Shown: positions 49,301-57,300 of the stretch, piece by piece
Layout of the letters: every line of letters begins with the position of its first letter
Numbering within the stretch: position 1 is the first letter of the stretch
Source: Corallochytrium limacisporum
Taxonomy: Eukaryota > Opisthokonta
Reading direction: 5' to 3'
Assembly: GCA_002811645.1 (NCBI GenBank)
Contig: PDIP01000041.1
Location: forward strand, 10,423 to 74,422
Length of the DNA: 64,000 nt
Translations under genes and position numbers: made by a program
The notes under the pieces: model-generated
What the model saw: the letters and a program-made list of their open reading frames with translations, nothing else
Told to the model about the DNA's origin: nothing
The model's database searches: none

Positions 49301-49816
49301 TGATGGAACACTGAACGTGCGAGATTCTCGAAGAGATCGAGTTGATCCCCAATCTTCGGAGGATAGATTCGGTAATCTAGGGCGTGAACGGCGCCTTAGA
49401 ACTCCGTCTGCAATACTTGTCGGTGCATTGTGATCTTGAGGAATGCTCTCTGCCGAGTCGTTGAGCGCCGTCCGACTTCCCACCGTTTGCTGTGAGCCTG
49501 TTAGTCGTCCAGGTGATTCTTTCTTTTCTGGAACACCTCGTCCACCTATAAGCCAGTCCCAGCCACTGGATGGTTGTACCGGTGACCCTTGTCCCGTTGG
49601 TTTGGTAGGTGAGCTAGGTTGCTGTTGTCCCAAAGTCAATACATCCTTAAATGCTTGTTCTATTCGAATTCCAAATGTACGAAACCCTTCAACTATCCCT
49701 TCTCCAAATGCTTTCGCACTTCCCGAGTCTGGTTCAGCATCTGCGGGACTGTCCACGAGAGGACCAAACGTCGTCAATTGACGCGACGTATCTCTTGATA
49801 GTGCAAGTCGACTCAT
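43322..49816 (-). CDS. PIKFYVE: PIKfyve/Fab1 phosphatidylinositol-3-phosphate 5-kinase
   Basis: A 2,164-residue lipid kinase that makes PtdIns(3,5)P2 on endosomes and lysosomes. Domains in order: disordered N-terminus; FYVE zinc finger at about 300-370 (WMPDYQTECCNDCQ, FRRRHHCRLCG) for binding PI3P; DEP domain at about 425-490 (FVASKAVDWLLWNG); chaperonin (Cpn60/TCP-1)-like domain at about 800-1025; the Cys-rich CCR region at about 1100-1360 (TQGTRPCIDPVKKTCQYYG); and the PIP5K-type catalytic domain at about 1775-2160 with FDLKGS, MDYSLLVGID and IIDYIRTFTWDK. The DEP domain is found in animal PIKfyve and not in yeast Fab1. A 26-residue Lys/Arg-Asp/Glu run at about 1500-1525 and a long Ser-rich linker (1530-1770) precede the kinase. 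No intron breaks 6.5 kb. ATG at 49816; a TATA-like element lies 143 bp upstream. Confidence 0.96.
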   Translation of the reverse strand: MSRLALSRDTSRQLTTFGPLVDSPADAEPDSGSAKAFGEGIVEGFRTFGIRIEQAFKDVLTLGQQQPSSPTKPTGQGSPVQPSSGWDWLIGGRGVPEKKESPGRLTGSQQTVGSRTALNDSAESIPQDHNAPTSIADGVLRRRSRPRLPNLSSEDWGSTRSLRESRTFSVPSFVQLMTDTERMSEGHSPLRSKGKEPERALSSSLRPPLVPSSRNNAGSPSPRIPRASFVTGSMSAGKIRNGGAALAPSGSDVAEAAGLTTLASTDEPPEMSTQSSRSHVKVIERLRTYLGGESEMLDKSYWMPDYQTECCNDCQATFTTFRRRHHCRLCGLVFCWRCCSQYLNGSDFGPEAPAFSIRICNWCSHAVRTYLTTVQERGELKDMSIPDLPNPGISGNVLTKMISQHEADELERRRSIHQLCWAMSKSAHALEVKTHRYRMVEYPGTFVASKAVDWLLWNGYAEDRDTAISLMRVLADYDTVYFICGASAPADEESEDEEAERDRFEDEYELWAFDQEKIDELGFDEIEDDNIPDDGAAPIWMQQILNAENEQAPVNPQVSRTILQKPEPQGSTSTSRGATPQVTSIGTEETPEVDGTVEKTTRTPEGIQGGNQTTDPARDDSKPNVWDLQTDDGETANDTGNDTGNDALSVDTDVQMKLNSMLDTSGGGDGDSECESEINEAGHAMPVPQTSTGDKKKMDKKRWRWNVNSIRVKRKEVILSREDYHALKKARKSLEDFGNAMPAEAGGKPTDKQQLTSGNKNQRAALLKKARKYAQQYLRNMTMQLLKDDEWVELMQGILIRIAETLRPSKQSSTIDPRFYVHLKTVLGVPKFQSHHAYGLVISRHVVHRRMRSDVADAKVLLIDFEVEYKGPKKSGDIVPLDYVLKEEEIYLSYLVTRIADQEPDVVVSKHVVSRVAQQMLLAVGITLIHNVNQRDMEQLAHLLQTHIHHDIDELDIDAQLKHCPHFYVRDYRTGTLHQSLAYFVGFEAARGCSVVLCDEDSERLVYVRSVLDFLIGIAYHLRLESRFLLDCFSAIPDLEFVDGAPPQQGMPLTPLAEITANPFEVENAVSLHPLQSKQDKQQERQAEAHRFKRLLYRTCVLSSVFATLPMPYLYTDRGLANDSHRFLPVQLYSTKGDNCDCVGDGEDSKLTETTAEWLASSDNRQKYPNALSPMVHQQISYLYIMGTTQGTRPCIDPVKKTCQYYGQGDERLSDWLDRCVSRRFVCPRSDCGLPITQHVQSYLHGNFRISVLIERIRWQPEGGDVLMLTYCKRCHSFSTAVVASQETLTMSFCKFLELSTYSESLQCRVPGCTHSVFFEHVIYFIKHNTTIMVDRGNLDLLEISLPSDTMVMGIKEYDNEAFAKTAVSEMEELNDAAAALFAEVEGRLAQVDDCAFGTQFGAEEISGQVANMNEQLEKSRNQLEGEMELWTQAVKDIQEDDDELSQDILIKAKYAIAAQVRFWNTTIADFVNHYEARFLGRSRVNSTTKRSDLGSAKGKASEAKDRDKDRDRDRDKDKEKDKDKDKDKEVVSGHVEVRSPGLLTVGNDATLGSELESMSYVSDTHDSWMTMPSDREPSQKHLHEGTGSRPGTNLLPKPVVGALSRSESLGPGMTGETAANAPDSVSASPRSSSAFPMERELESRPHVRKAGHHFWFSGDHSDSDLGSGEEDAVFDYRNSNDSNGSSPTRLGLPHGHSAISVGEPMFGGRSARGSVSNITASGVGEKRGTMERHRSSVRGSSSTSINKHHRTQSTASTMNMAAAAAAVAASYWSAFQSIRSPFKPTSHFSMQQNGAVPAVVQSNELSTVIAYALADNLYRHRVVEGMVFQKGGDSTPIKQHDSTKHRKWSPGCSFALHKMEEGQMSKEGGDPQIGRHVHIRSTFVDKEKRTTFYCKSYFACAFHKLREKLIDGGEDAFVRSLRNPKKWRTQGGKSGSEFRKTADDRFILKEMSWVERQYVMNLTFNYLKNIEKIEEENKPSLLVRILGVFRVVSRGPTGKVETRDIVVMENLFFGRQISMKFDLKGSLRSRYVEKDRDVLLDENLLEFLYESPIFLRSHAKVLLREAILSDTSFLCSQKVMDYSLLVGIDETNGELVCGIIDYIRTFTWDKKVEMWVKSSGILGGVGKLPTVISPVNYMNRFREAMDRYFLMVPDKWTGMSACG
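45225..45312 (-). repeat. Lys/Arg-Asp dipeptide-coding repeat in PIKfyve
   Basis: Repeated TTGTCC/CTGTCC/TTATCC units on the plus strand code a stretch of alternating Lys or Arg with Asp or Glu on the minus strand, in the linker ahead of the kinase domain. It is an in-frame hexanucleotide-type repeat similar in coding sense to the U2AF35 tail. Confidence 0.75.
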
Positions 49817-50368
49817 CGCCCTGATTAAACTTCAAGGAAATGCCCTTGACATCTTCGTTCACGTCATTCTGATTAGTTATTCGCCCAAAACATATGGCAC
49901 TCAAATCTACACCTGTCAACACCGCTGTTTCACTCCGGAATAATTACATTGGAATGTCTTTTATACTCTACGTGAGGCCACCCGCTGCCGAGAGTGAGGC
50001 GAGCGAGCGGGGTGAGGAGGGGTAGGGCTTGTCCCTCAGAAAAACAGCCACTCAGCTCTGTGTCTTCCCAACGAGAATCTTCTTCGGCGTACATACCCAC
50101 CGCCTGCCCTGCTCCTCAATTGGACTAGAAATGGTCTGACTGGAACCTTGTTCAGAAGTGCAGAGGGTTTGGGGGGGGGGAGGGAAATTCACGGAGGGGA
50201 TAAGGACGGGAGCGGGTTTTGGCGCGGATACCTGCTGTGCGCAGCTACTTGGTGACAAAGGTGTCACACAGTGTGTTGGGCGTAACAAGGTCCTGCGGAT
50301 GAGGCGGATTGTAGACTAGACAAAAGCCAGTCAGGCGAGTAAAACACTGTAATGGTGTCACTAAGAAA
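49817..50368. promoter_or_regulatory. Divergent promoter region between PIKfyve and the 50.4-kb gene
   Basis: Contains TTTTATA at 49959-49965, i.e. TATAAAA on the minus strand, 143 bp upstream of the PIKfyve ATG, immediately followed upstream by a GC-rich block (about 49975-50040) and a G-rich run at about 50168-50200. This TATA-plus-GC-block arrangement is the same as upstream of the kinesin gene. No gene seen. Confidence 0.45.
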
Positions 50369-52033
50369 ATGAGACAATCAAGTTGGACAGGGTGCTCATG
50401 GCAGTCGTCATTGAAGCATGCGGAATGGACCCATGGTCCAAAACCACTCGATGCGACCAATGAATCCCATCGGGATCTCTTTTCACGGATAAACGTCAGA
50501 CCAGAACATCCTTTTCCACTCTCGATATTTATATCTGGGGACTGTGCATCAGCGGGCGATGAGAGTGAAAAGTCCGCCAATTTGGCACGGAAGGAACCAG
50601 CAGAGTGTGCTGCGACAGACAATGCGACAGTACACCCAAACGACATCACGATGGAATCCAATCATGGCTCGCTCACAATGACTTCTGAGGATCTTCCACG
50701 GCACACTGATCCAGGCAGAACACATCAACATAGCGACCTCCAGGCCCATGTTGAGAAAGACGGAGTTGGTGTTGAAGAACATATATCGCGACATATTGAT
50801 CGGTTCCGCATTAATGACGTCGTCAATGGCATTGAACAGATCCAGGAGCAAGCGAGAGTTCAAGCAGCCGAGACCAAACAGACCTGGGAAAGAATTAAAA
50901 ATCAGAGTGACAGCACGGCTGACGTCCGTCAGGTCTTGGAAGAAGTGGTAACCAAGCTTGGTAACTTGGATTCCTTGGTAGAAACAGTACTGCGTCTGGG
51001 AATACAACAGCAGGAATCCACGGAAGCAGGTGCGGAAAGAGGTGTAGCTTCAGTTGAAGACAGTGTGGTGCCGACCAATGTTGTTGTAGGACAGAAGAAT
51101 GCGATTGCTGAATTACAAAGATCCGTATGCTCCGCAACGTCACACACCACAGAAATCGCTTCACCATCCAAAGGATACGTTGGAGCAGCGCCTCCGGGTG
51201 AAGTCGCAGACTACGCCACCCGAGTGCAAGTAAGGTCACTACGCACGGCAAATGAGACCCTTCAGAAGAGCGCAATATTCCTTAAAGTGCTGGATCATGA
51301 GAGTCGTAAGCAGCGTCTTGGCAAAGAGCAAATCGAGGTCATGGAAGAACTACGTCGGCGCCAGTACATGTATTACGCTAAGCACACTTCAGCACTGTGG
51401 GAGCGTGACTGGCAAGAGCACCTGGCGCTTGATGTGAAGGATGTGACTGAACGACTGAATGCTCGCCTTGACTACGATCTGCCGCATATCGATTTCGACA
51501 ACCCAGATGAACACCCACGCGTGCGTGCTCCCGCACTCGATGCAGATGCGCAGGGCATGATGGTCGCAAGCTGGTTGAATCAACGCACAATGGCTAATGA
51601 AATAGGAAAAAGACACAATGAAGAGGCCTTGCTTTCGAAGCAAAAGGGAATATTGGGCAGATTGCAGAGGATTTCACAAGAGGAGGGAGAAATTAAGCGC
51701 ATGCAGCAAGGACTCCTGAAGTTGGAGGAAGTGGCGCGCTCAAAAAGAGAAGAGGATAAAGCAATAACCGAGCTCAGCAAGAAGCCGACTCGGGGTGATG
51801 CTCCCGTGTACGATGCTCTTGTAGGGCATGAGAACTTTATTGAAGCAGCAAAGGAAATCGAGGACCAGCACATCCCGGGTGAGCCTGCCAATGTCCCAGA
51901 TGCGTCGGAAGTGGCAGAGGTGATTCAGGAAGAGTTCTCTGCCATACAGAACAGGCTGAAGTTAGAGGATGAGCTCCATTTTGAGGATGTGGATGAAGCC
52001 TTCGCAGATTTTGATGAATTCCAAGTTTTATAA
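50369..52033 (+). CDS. Unrecognised coiled-coil protein
   Basis: A 554-residue protein of unknown function. The first 95 residues are irregular, Cys/Trp/His-containing and could be leader sequence; a second candidate start is Met95 at 50651. Residues about 130-230 and 300-365 are helical; a strongly coiled-coil stretch covers about 400-475 (LLSKQKGILGRLQRISQEE, then GLLKLEEVARSKREEDK). The chain ends in a very acidic tail (ELHFEDVDEAFADFDEF). Composition, length and uninterrupted frame support coding, and the mirrored stop codon of the kinase gene only 15 bp away gives the 3' end. No catalytic motif, zinc finger or membrane segment is seen. It may be a centrosomal, ciliary or trafficking adaptor, but nothing in the sequence decides this. 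Confidence 0.75.
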   Translation: MRQSSWTGCSWQSSLKHAEWTHGPKPLDATNESHRDLFSRINVRPEHPFPLSIFISGDCASAGDESEKSANLARKEPAECAATDNATVHPNDITMESNHGSLTMTSEDLPRHTDPGRTHQHSDLQAHVEKDGVGVEEHISRHIDRFRINDVVNGIEQIQEQARVQAAETKQTWERIKNQSDSTADVRQVLEEVVTKLGNLDSLVETVLRLGIQQQESTEAGAERGVASVEDSVVPTNVVVGQKNAIAELQRSVCSATSHTTEIASPSKGYVGAAPPGEVADYATRVQVRSLRTANETLQKSAIFLKVLDHESRKQRLGKEQIEVMEELRRRQYMYYAKHTSALWERDWQEHLALDVKDVTERLNARLDYDLPHIDFDNPDEHPRVRAPALDADAQGMMVASWLNQRTMANEIGKRHNEEALLSKQKGILGRLQRISQEEGEIKRMQQGLLKLEEVARSKREEDKAITELSKKPTRGDAPVYDALVGHENFIEAAKEIEDQHIPGEPANVPDASEVAEVIQEEFSAIQNRLKLEDELHFEDVDEAFADFDEFQVL

Positions 52034-52048
52034 TTACAAAGTATTTTG

Positions 52049-53290
52049 TTACTGGAACAATGGCAGTTCCTGAAGCTGTTCTACCGTAATCCGTCCTGCA
52101 GGATCCCGAACGAGCATTTGGCGTAGTGCATTGTTCCAGTCTCCTTCAATGTCGTTTGGGAACTGGGGGATCTCCTTGCTCATACCTATATGAAAAAGTG
52201 CAGCCATCGGCTCCAATTTATACCAAGGCGGCTTCCCAGTCATCATTTCGATTACAGTGCAACCCAAAGACCAGACGTCAGTCCGACGCCCGTATCCAGC
52301 ACCAAGGACCATCTCCGGACTCATCCAATATGGTGTGCCGATACTAGTTTTGGCATTCAGTGTGGATGGCTTCGATACGCTCTGAATCATGGTCGATGCC
52401 CCAAAGTCGCCTAATTTGGCACTACCTTGCATGTCCATTAGAATATTGGCACATTTGACATCCCTATGGATAATATGGTGGCAATGCAAGTAGTCCAAGC
52501 CTCTCAGGACATCGGAAGTGATCCTCTGAATAGTAGCTAGGTTGAGGGGACCTGCCTTCAGCATTGATCCAACACTACCGTGTTCCATATACTCCATTTG
52601 AATGTGAACCTCTTCATCCTTGAAGCAGATCCCAAAGCAGTGAATGATGTTCCGGTGTCGAAGGCTTTGCATCAACGTAATTTCTATGGCTATCCGCTGC
52701 AGTGTCCCCAACGTCTCTGCCCCGGAGGACTGCGTGGTCCTTTCATCGTTATTGCAAATCGAGCTAGCATACGTGTTCGAAAGTGCAGACAAACTTGCAA
52801 GCTGTCCCTGCAGCTCATGGGCCTGTGGGCCAATATGCACAATTTTGCTGGCAAATTCCGTCTGCTGCTTGTTGTCGACACATAGCCACACCTCACCAAA
52901 TCCGCCAGCGCCAATGCGGCGAACAGTCGTCCAACTGTCGATGTAGTTCCTATTGTGCAGAGCCTTGGCTTGTTCTACAGTCGAGGTATCTGGCTGCGTT
53001 ACACAGTGATTCAGAACAGACTCAGAGAGATGCTTCTTCAGTTCCACTTGCTTCTCATTTTCGGTGAGAATCTGATCAGCAAGCGCCTCTTGGTCCGCGT
53101 GTCTGAGAAAAATACATTGAAGAGAGTCTAATTCTAGAGGCACGACAGATCCCGAACGGTCACGGCTAGGCTTTATCTGACAAGGATTGATATCTTCCAC
53201 CTTGGGCATACGTTTGTTCGCCCGTCCCTCATGGTACGCGGCTGCGGCGTTGCGTTCGGCCAGGGCATGATCCGTGAATTCTGGGGTCAT
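52049..53290 (-). CDS. MAP3K/STE11-like serine/threonine protein kinase
   Basis: A 413-residue protein kinase with an N-terminal regulatory stretch of 120 residues and a C-terminal catalytic domain that ends at the stop. Kinase landmarks: glycine loop GAGGFGEV at about 127-134, the Lys in FASKIVHI (about 148), the alpha-C Glu in IAIEITLMQSLRHRNII, catalytic HRDVKCANIL with Asp at about 277, DFG with Asp at about 295, GTPYWMSPEMV activation-loop end and DVWSLGCTVIEMMTGKPPW. The GTPYWMSPE and SLGCTVIEM wording is that of MAP3K (MEKK/STE11). About 40-45 extra Ser/Thr/Asn-rich residues sit between beta-3 and alpha-C. All catalytic residues are present, so it should be active. The frame opens with GTG at 53302; the ATG at 53290 is used. 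Stop codon is 15 bp from the stop of the converging gene, so the two 3' UTRs must overlap or be minimal. Confidence 0.9.
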   Translation of the reverse strand: MTPEFTDHALAERNAAAAYHEGRANKRMPKVEDINPCQIKPSRDRSGSVVPLELDSLQCIFLRHADQEALADQILTENEKQVELKKHLSESVLNHCVTQPDTSTVEQAKALHNRNYIDSWTTVRRIGAGGFGEVWLCVDNKQQTEFASKIVHIGPQAHELQGQLASLSALSNTYASSICNNDERTTQSSGAETLGTLQRIAIEITLMQSLRHRNIIHCFGICFKDEEVHIQMEYMEHGSVGSMLKAGPLNLATIQRITSDVLRGLDYLHCHHIIHRDVKCANILMDMQGSAKLGDFGASTMIQSVSKPSTLNAKTSIGTPYWMSPEMVLGAGYGRRTDVWSLGCTVIEMMTGKPPWYKLEPMAALFHIGMSKEIPQFPNDIEGDWNNALRQMLVRDPAGRITVEQLQELPLFQ

Positions 53291-54313
53291 GACTTGCTCC
53301 ACATCATTCGAGAAAGTTGATTACGGCAAGAAAATGAGCGAAATCGTAATATAATCTCAACTGACCGGGGTTGTCACTTTAAGGACCTGCAGTGGCTTCC
53401 TTTGCTCAAGCATAGCGGGTCTCTTCCGTCCGAACCCGCTCCGAAGAGTTGGGGCGAGGTTTCTGTGGGGAACGCCCAGATTTAACCCGGCCGAAGTGAG
53501 ACCGCTACCAAAGAAACAATTGGTGCATCAATCCAACTGCAAAGTAGCCCAAGCTAGTAGGGAGCGGTTTCGAGGTCAGGCCTTACCCATGCAGAAATTT
53601 TTGTTTTCCCTTTCTGCCTTCGGGTTTTCTTCTATTCCTGCTGCCGCGAGAAGCAGGCAACAAAAGTGGGCCATTCGTAAGGAAAAGCGAGAATTTTTCT
53701 TTCGAGTCTCGCCCTTCGGCAATATGCCGGCAGCTCCTGCCGCGTCACCGCAAGCCTTGGCAGTTACCGTACTTTGGGTATCGAAACTCAGGACTGCACG
53801 AAAACAGGCAAAGGCCGCACGATCGATTGAATCATTCCCGCGTAAAAGGCAAGCGGAGGGACCCAGCACTTGATTCCCTTTCGAGTGAAGTAAGCCATTA
53901 AGACAAGAAGTTGCGACGAATGGACGAGATGGCTGTTGCAGGGTCTCGGACTCTACAATGCACGGTGCAGTCTGTATGTTCCTGCTCAGTTGGTGAAGGG
54001 GTTTTGTAAAGGGGAGTTGAGGTCCCGAATGGGTTGGCGAGATTTGTGGGGTGATGTGGGAGCGATTTTTGGTTGGTGCACGAGCGACTTTGGTGGCATG
54101 TGAATGACGATGTAATCCACGACAGGCGGCCGATATCCGGTGCAGGGAGACAAAATGCCATTTGTCGTGTCTCATGTAAGGTCCAAGAGACGTTCATTGT
54201 ACTTACGCCATCTTTGTAAACAGGTATGGAATGCGAGAACGTGCTCAAAGTTTGATTTTCTGCGTACATCACGGATGAGTAGCTCCGTTAGTACACAGGC
54301 TGAATAGAACAGG
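53291..54313. promoter_or_regulatory. Divergent spacer between the kinase and RME-8 genes
   Basis: A 1.0-kb spacer with a GC-rich block at about 53380-53480. Two overlapping frames (53496-53873 plus, 53576-54175 minus) are long for a spacer but have no recognisable motif and poor protein character, so they are not called. A short hairpin-like inverted repeat (GCGAGA / TCTCGC) lies at about 53688-53714. The leader of RME-8 is AT-rich near 54200-54310. Confidence 0.35.
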
Positions 54314-57300
54314 ATGAGTCACCGGAACAAGGGACTATTGTCCCTTGACTCAGACGACGACGAAGATGATCTCACCCTATTCGGGGCGCAACCAAAGCCG
54401 GCATCACCTGCACCGCAGAGGGTCTTGAAGAAACCTACTGTGAGCAATGGGGATGGAGATCCACTTGAGTCTCTCGCGCGACAAGCCCGTGAAAAGCGCG
54501 AGGAGGAAGAAAAACAGAAAGCACTGGAGCGCCAGAAGGAAGCAGAGCGCCAGGCAGAGGTTGCTGAACGACGACGGCAGTTCCAATTGCAACAACAGCA
54601 GCAACAACAACAGGAGAGGCAGGCAGCGATGGCAAGGACCCGTCAGGAGGATGAGCAACAGGCTCTTCAGCAGCAGAAAAGATTACGAGAGCAAGCTAGA
54701 CACCATCAGGAACAGCAGGCAGCGCAGCAAGCTGCAGCACAGAAAGCCAGAATGGATGCACAACAAGCACATAATCCCCCTGCGGGTTCTGGAAACGCAC
54801 CTGCAGCAGCACCAGGAGGAGGTCAATCTACAGGGGCATTGGGAAAATTTAAGTCCTTCTTTGATGGGTCGAGCAAAACACAGCCGACAGGCGAAGAGAC
54901 ACAGCGGCAGCATCAGACAGCAGCGGGAAACAGTCAACCGCAGACTCAAGGTGCAGCCCCTGCCCAACAACAGGTACCCAGTCACCCCACAGCTGCGCCA
55001 GTGTTACAGCACCAGGCACCGACCATTCCAGCCCCAAAAACCCGGGTTGTATCCGGGACGGCGGATCAGCAGGTACCAGCTGAGAGCCAAGTCGAAGGAC
55101 CGCTTGGAGAGAACGGAGAAGCTCCCGACGAAGCAAGTGGCGACGGCGGCAGCGACAAGGAACGCCTGGAAGTCGACGGTGACAATGTTTCAGACACGCA
55201 AAGCATGACGCGCAGTGAAGAACTTGGAGACTTTGAAACGAAGATGATGGAGCAGGACCAGCGGCTGTACAGCCACACTGATACCACGAAAATCATCTCC
55301 AACGAAGAGGCAGCCAAAAGGCGGGATGAAGAGATTGCGAAGCAGAGCAGGTTCTTCTCTCGCTTTATGACGACGAAGTCAGCTTGGCGGGGTAAGTATA
55401 AGCGTATATTTGCTGTTGGATGGAACACAATTGCAACAGTGAATCCGGCAACCCTTGAAATCACCAACGTGTGGCCATTCAAAGACGAATTTGTTAACAT
55501 TACCCCGTCCGGGAAATCTACAGAAGAGTTCACTTTGCACCTTCGCAAAGGCGCTGGTAGCACGAAAACGACCACATTGACCTTTTTGAGTCCCCACCGC
55601 GCGGATATTCTGACAGATTGTCAGCGATTCCGCAGTCAGTGGTATGATCAAAAGTGCAGTCCTGTGAGAGGATTCGAGGTGAGTGACAAGGTTTGGGGGG
55701 CCAGCTTCGTAGGATTCAAGTACGGCTGGAAGGGACGAAGTGATAAGTTCATGCTGCGGGTGAATGCCCATGGATTGCAAAAGGTAACCATAGATGGGAC
55801 CAGGGTGGTTAGTGAGTATTTGTACAAGGACATTGTGGGTATTCATCTTCTTGATGATGTCGATGGCATCGTGGTCGTAACGAGTTCAGAACGCAAGAGG
55901 CTTCACATTATTGAGGTGCCAGACCAGCGTAACACTCTGCTACAGGCTATCTCGGACATCGCTAACAAGTGTATTGGTATCTCAATCCCAGTATTGACTC
56001 CTATGCGAATCCATGACGCAGTGGATAAGCGCCTGGGTGCCTTTGCAGCAGAGAAGGATATTATCAGTGTGTCGGAGTTTATAGTCCACAAGGCCCTAGA
56101 CCACGTGGAACAGCCCGTGCGGCGAGTCATGGGTGTATCGCGGACCTGCATTGTCGAGCGCAACCCATCCACCTACGATGTCATCACCACCAGACCACTA
56201 GACTCAATGTTGGTTTTGGTAAGGCCCGAAGAGGATCCACAGAAGTTCACAATTCAGTACCGGGATGGCAGTGAAAGGACATACGTCACTACTGGGCGGG
56301 ACACGGTTCTAGCAAGCATGCTGGATGCCGCCAAGTCAATGGGAAATATCAATTTGAGTGTGCAGATGGGCAAGATTCAACGCGGTAATCGTATCGATCC
56401 ATTCCACGCTTCTGTCGATCAGGAAATGGAGTCTCTGCTGATGAAGTCCATCATCGCGTACGACGTACAGATGTCAAATCCGAATCGATCGGGACTGCAG
56501 AAACTCTTGCCTGACAATTCGGACATGCCCATCATTTCTTTCGAGAGTTTGCTGATCGTCTTCAATGCAAACGTGGACTTTGCTGGTTTAACCTATGCCG
56601 ATCAGGATGACAAGGGCCTCTTTGCTACCCCAAAAGATAAACTGATCCAGCAGTGTGCGGTTGCCGTTCTGAACCGAATAACCCACATCCTCGGGGACGG
56701 TGAACTTGGACCGCGTTGTATGGCAGAAGGGTTCTGTGCGCTGCGAAGGCTTTCTACCTCCAAGGCCGGCTTTGAAACCTTTACTCAGGTTACTCCATAT
56801 CGGGAGGCCATGGGCAGACTCATGATTACTGCCATGAAGTACGGCAACGCAGGAGCCATCTTCGCCGCCGTTGACTGCCTAATAGCTCTCATCCATCCCA
56901 TGCACCACGGCTACGACTTATATATTGAGCAGATGAACAAGAGCGCCATTTTGAGTTCACCGACCTTTGTGCGCCGCCTACTAATGGTACTGAGTGAGCA
57001 CGCTCGCACCGGAAGTGGTGACCTGGTGGTGTCCAGTCTGCTTGACTTCTTTACATTTGCATGCTGCATGCCGTATAGCGAGACCACTTTAGAGAAGGAT
57101 TTCAAGAGTGTGCTGCGGATGATTGTGGAGTACTCGGGACGGGCAATCAGTCGTTTGTTCAACCACCCTTCAACGTCAATTGTGCGCAGCGCTGGTCTTC
57201 TAACCAAGGCGGCGATTGAAGAGGGTGACGAGGCCACGCGCATTCGCATGCAGAACTTTGCCCTTAGCGAAGGATCCTTCCTGCAGCACCTGTGTAATGC

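Noticed and set aside
53576..54175. 199-codon minus-strand frame in the kinase/RME-8 spacer, with an overlapping plus-strand frame
   Set aside because: No domain, Cys/His/Ser-rich irregular composition, and two strands open over the same bases; a small real gene cannot be fully excluded.
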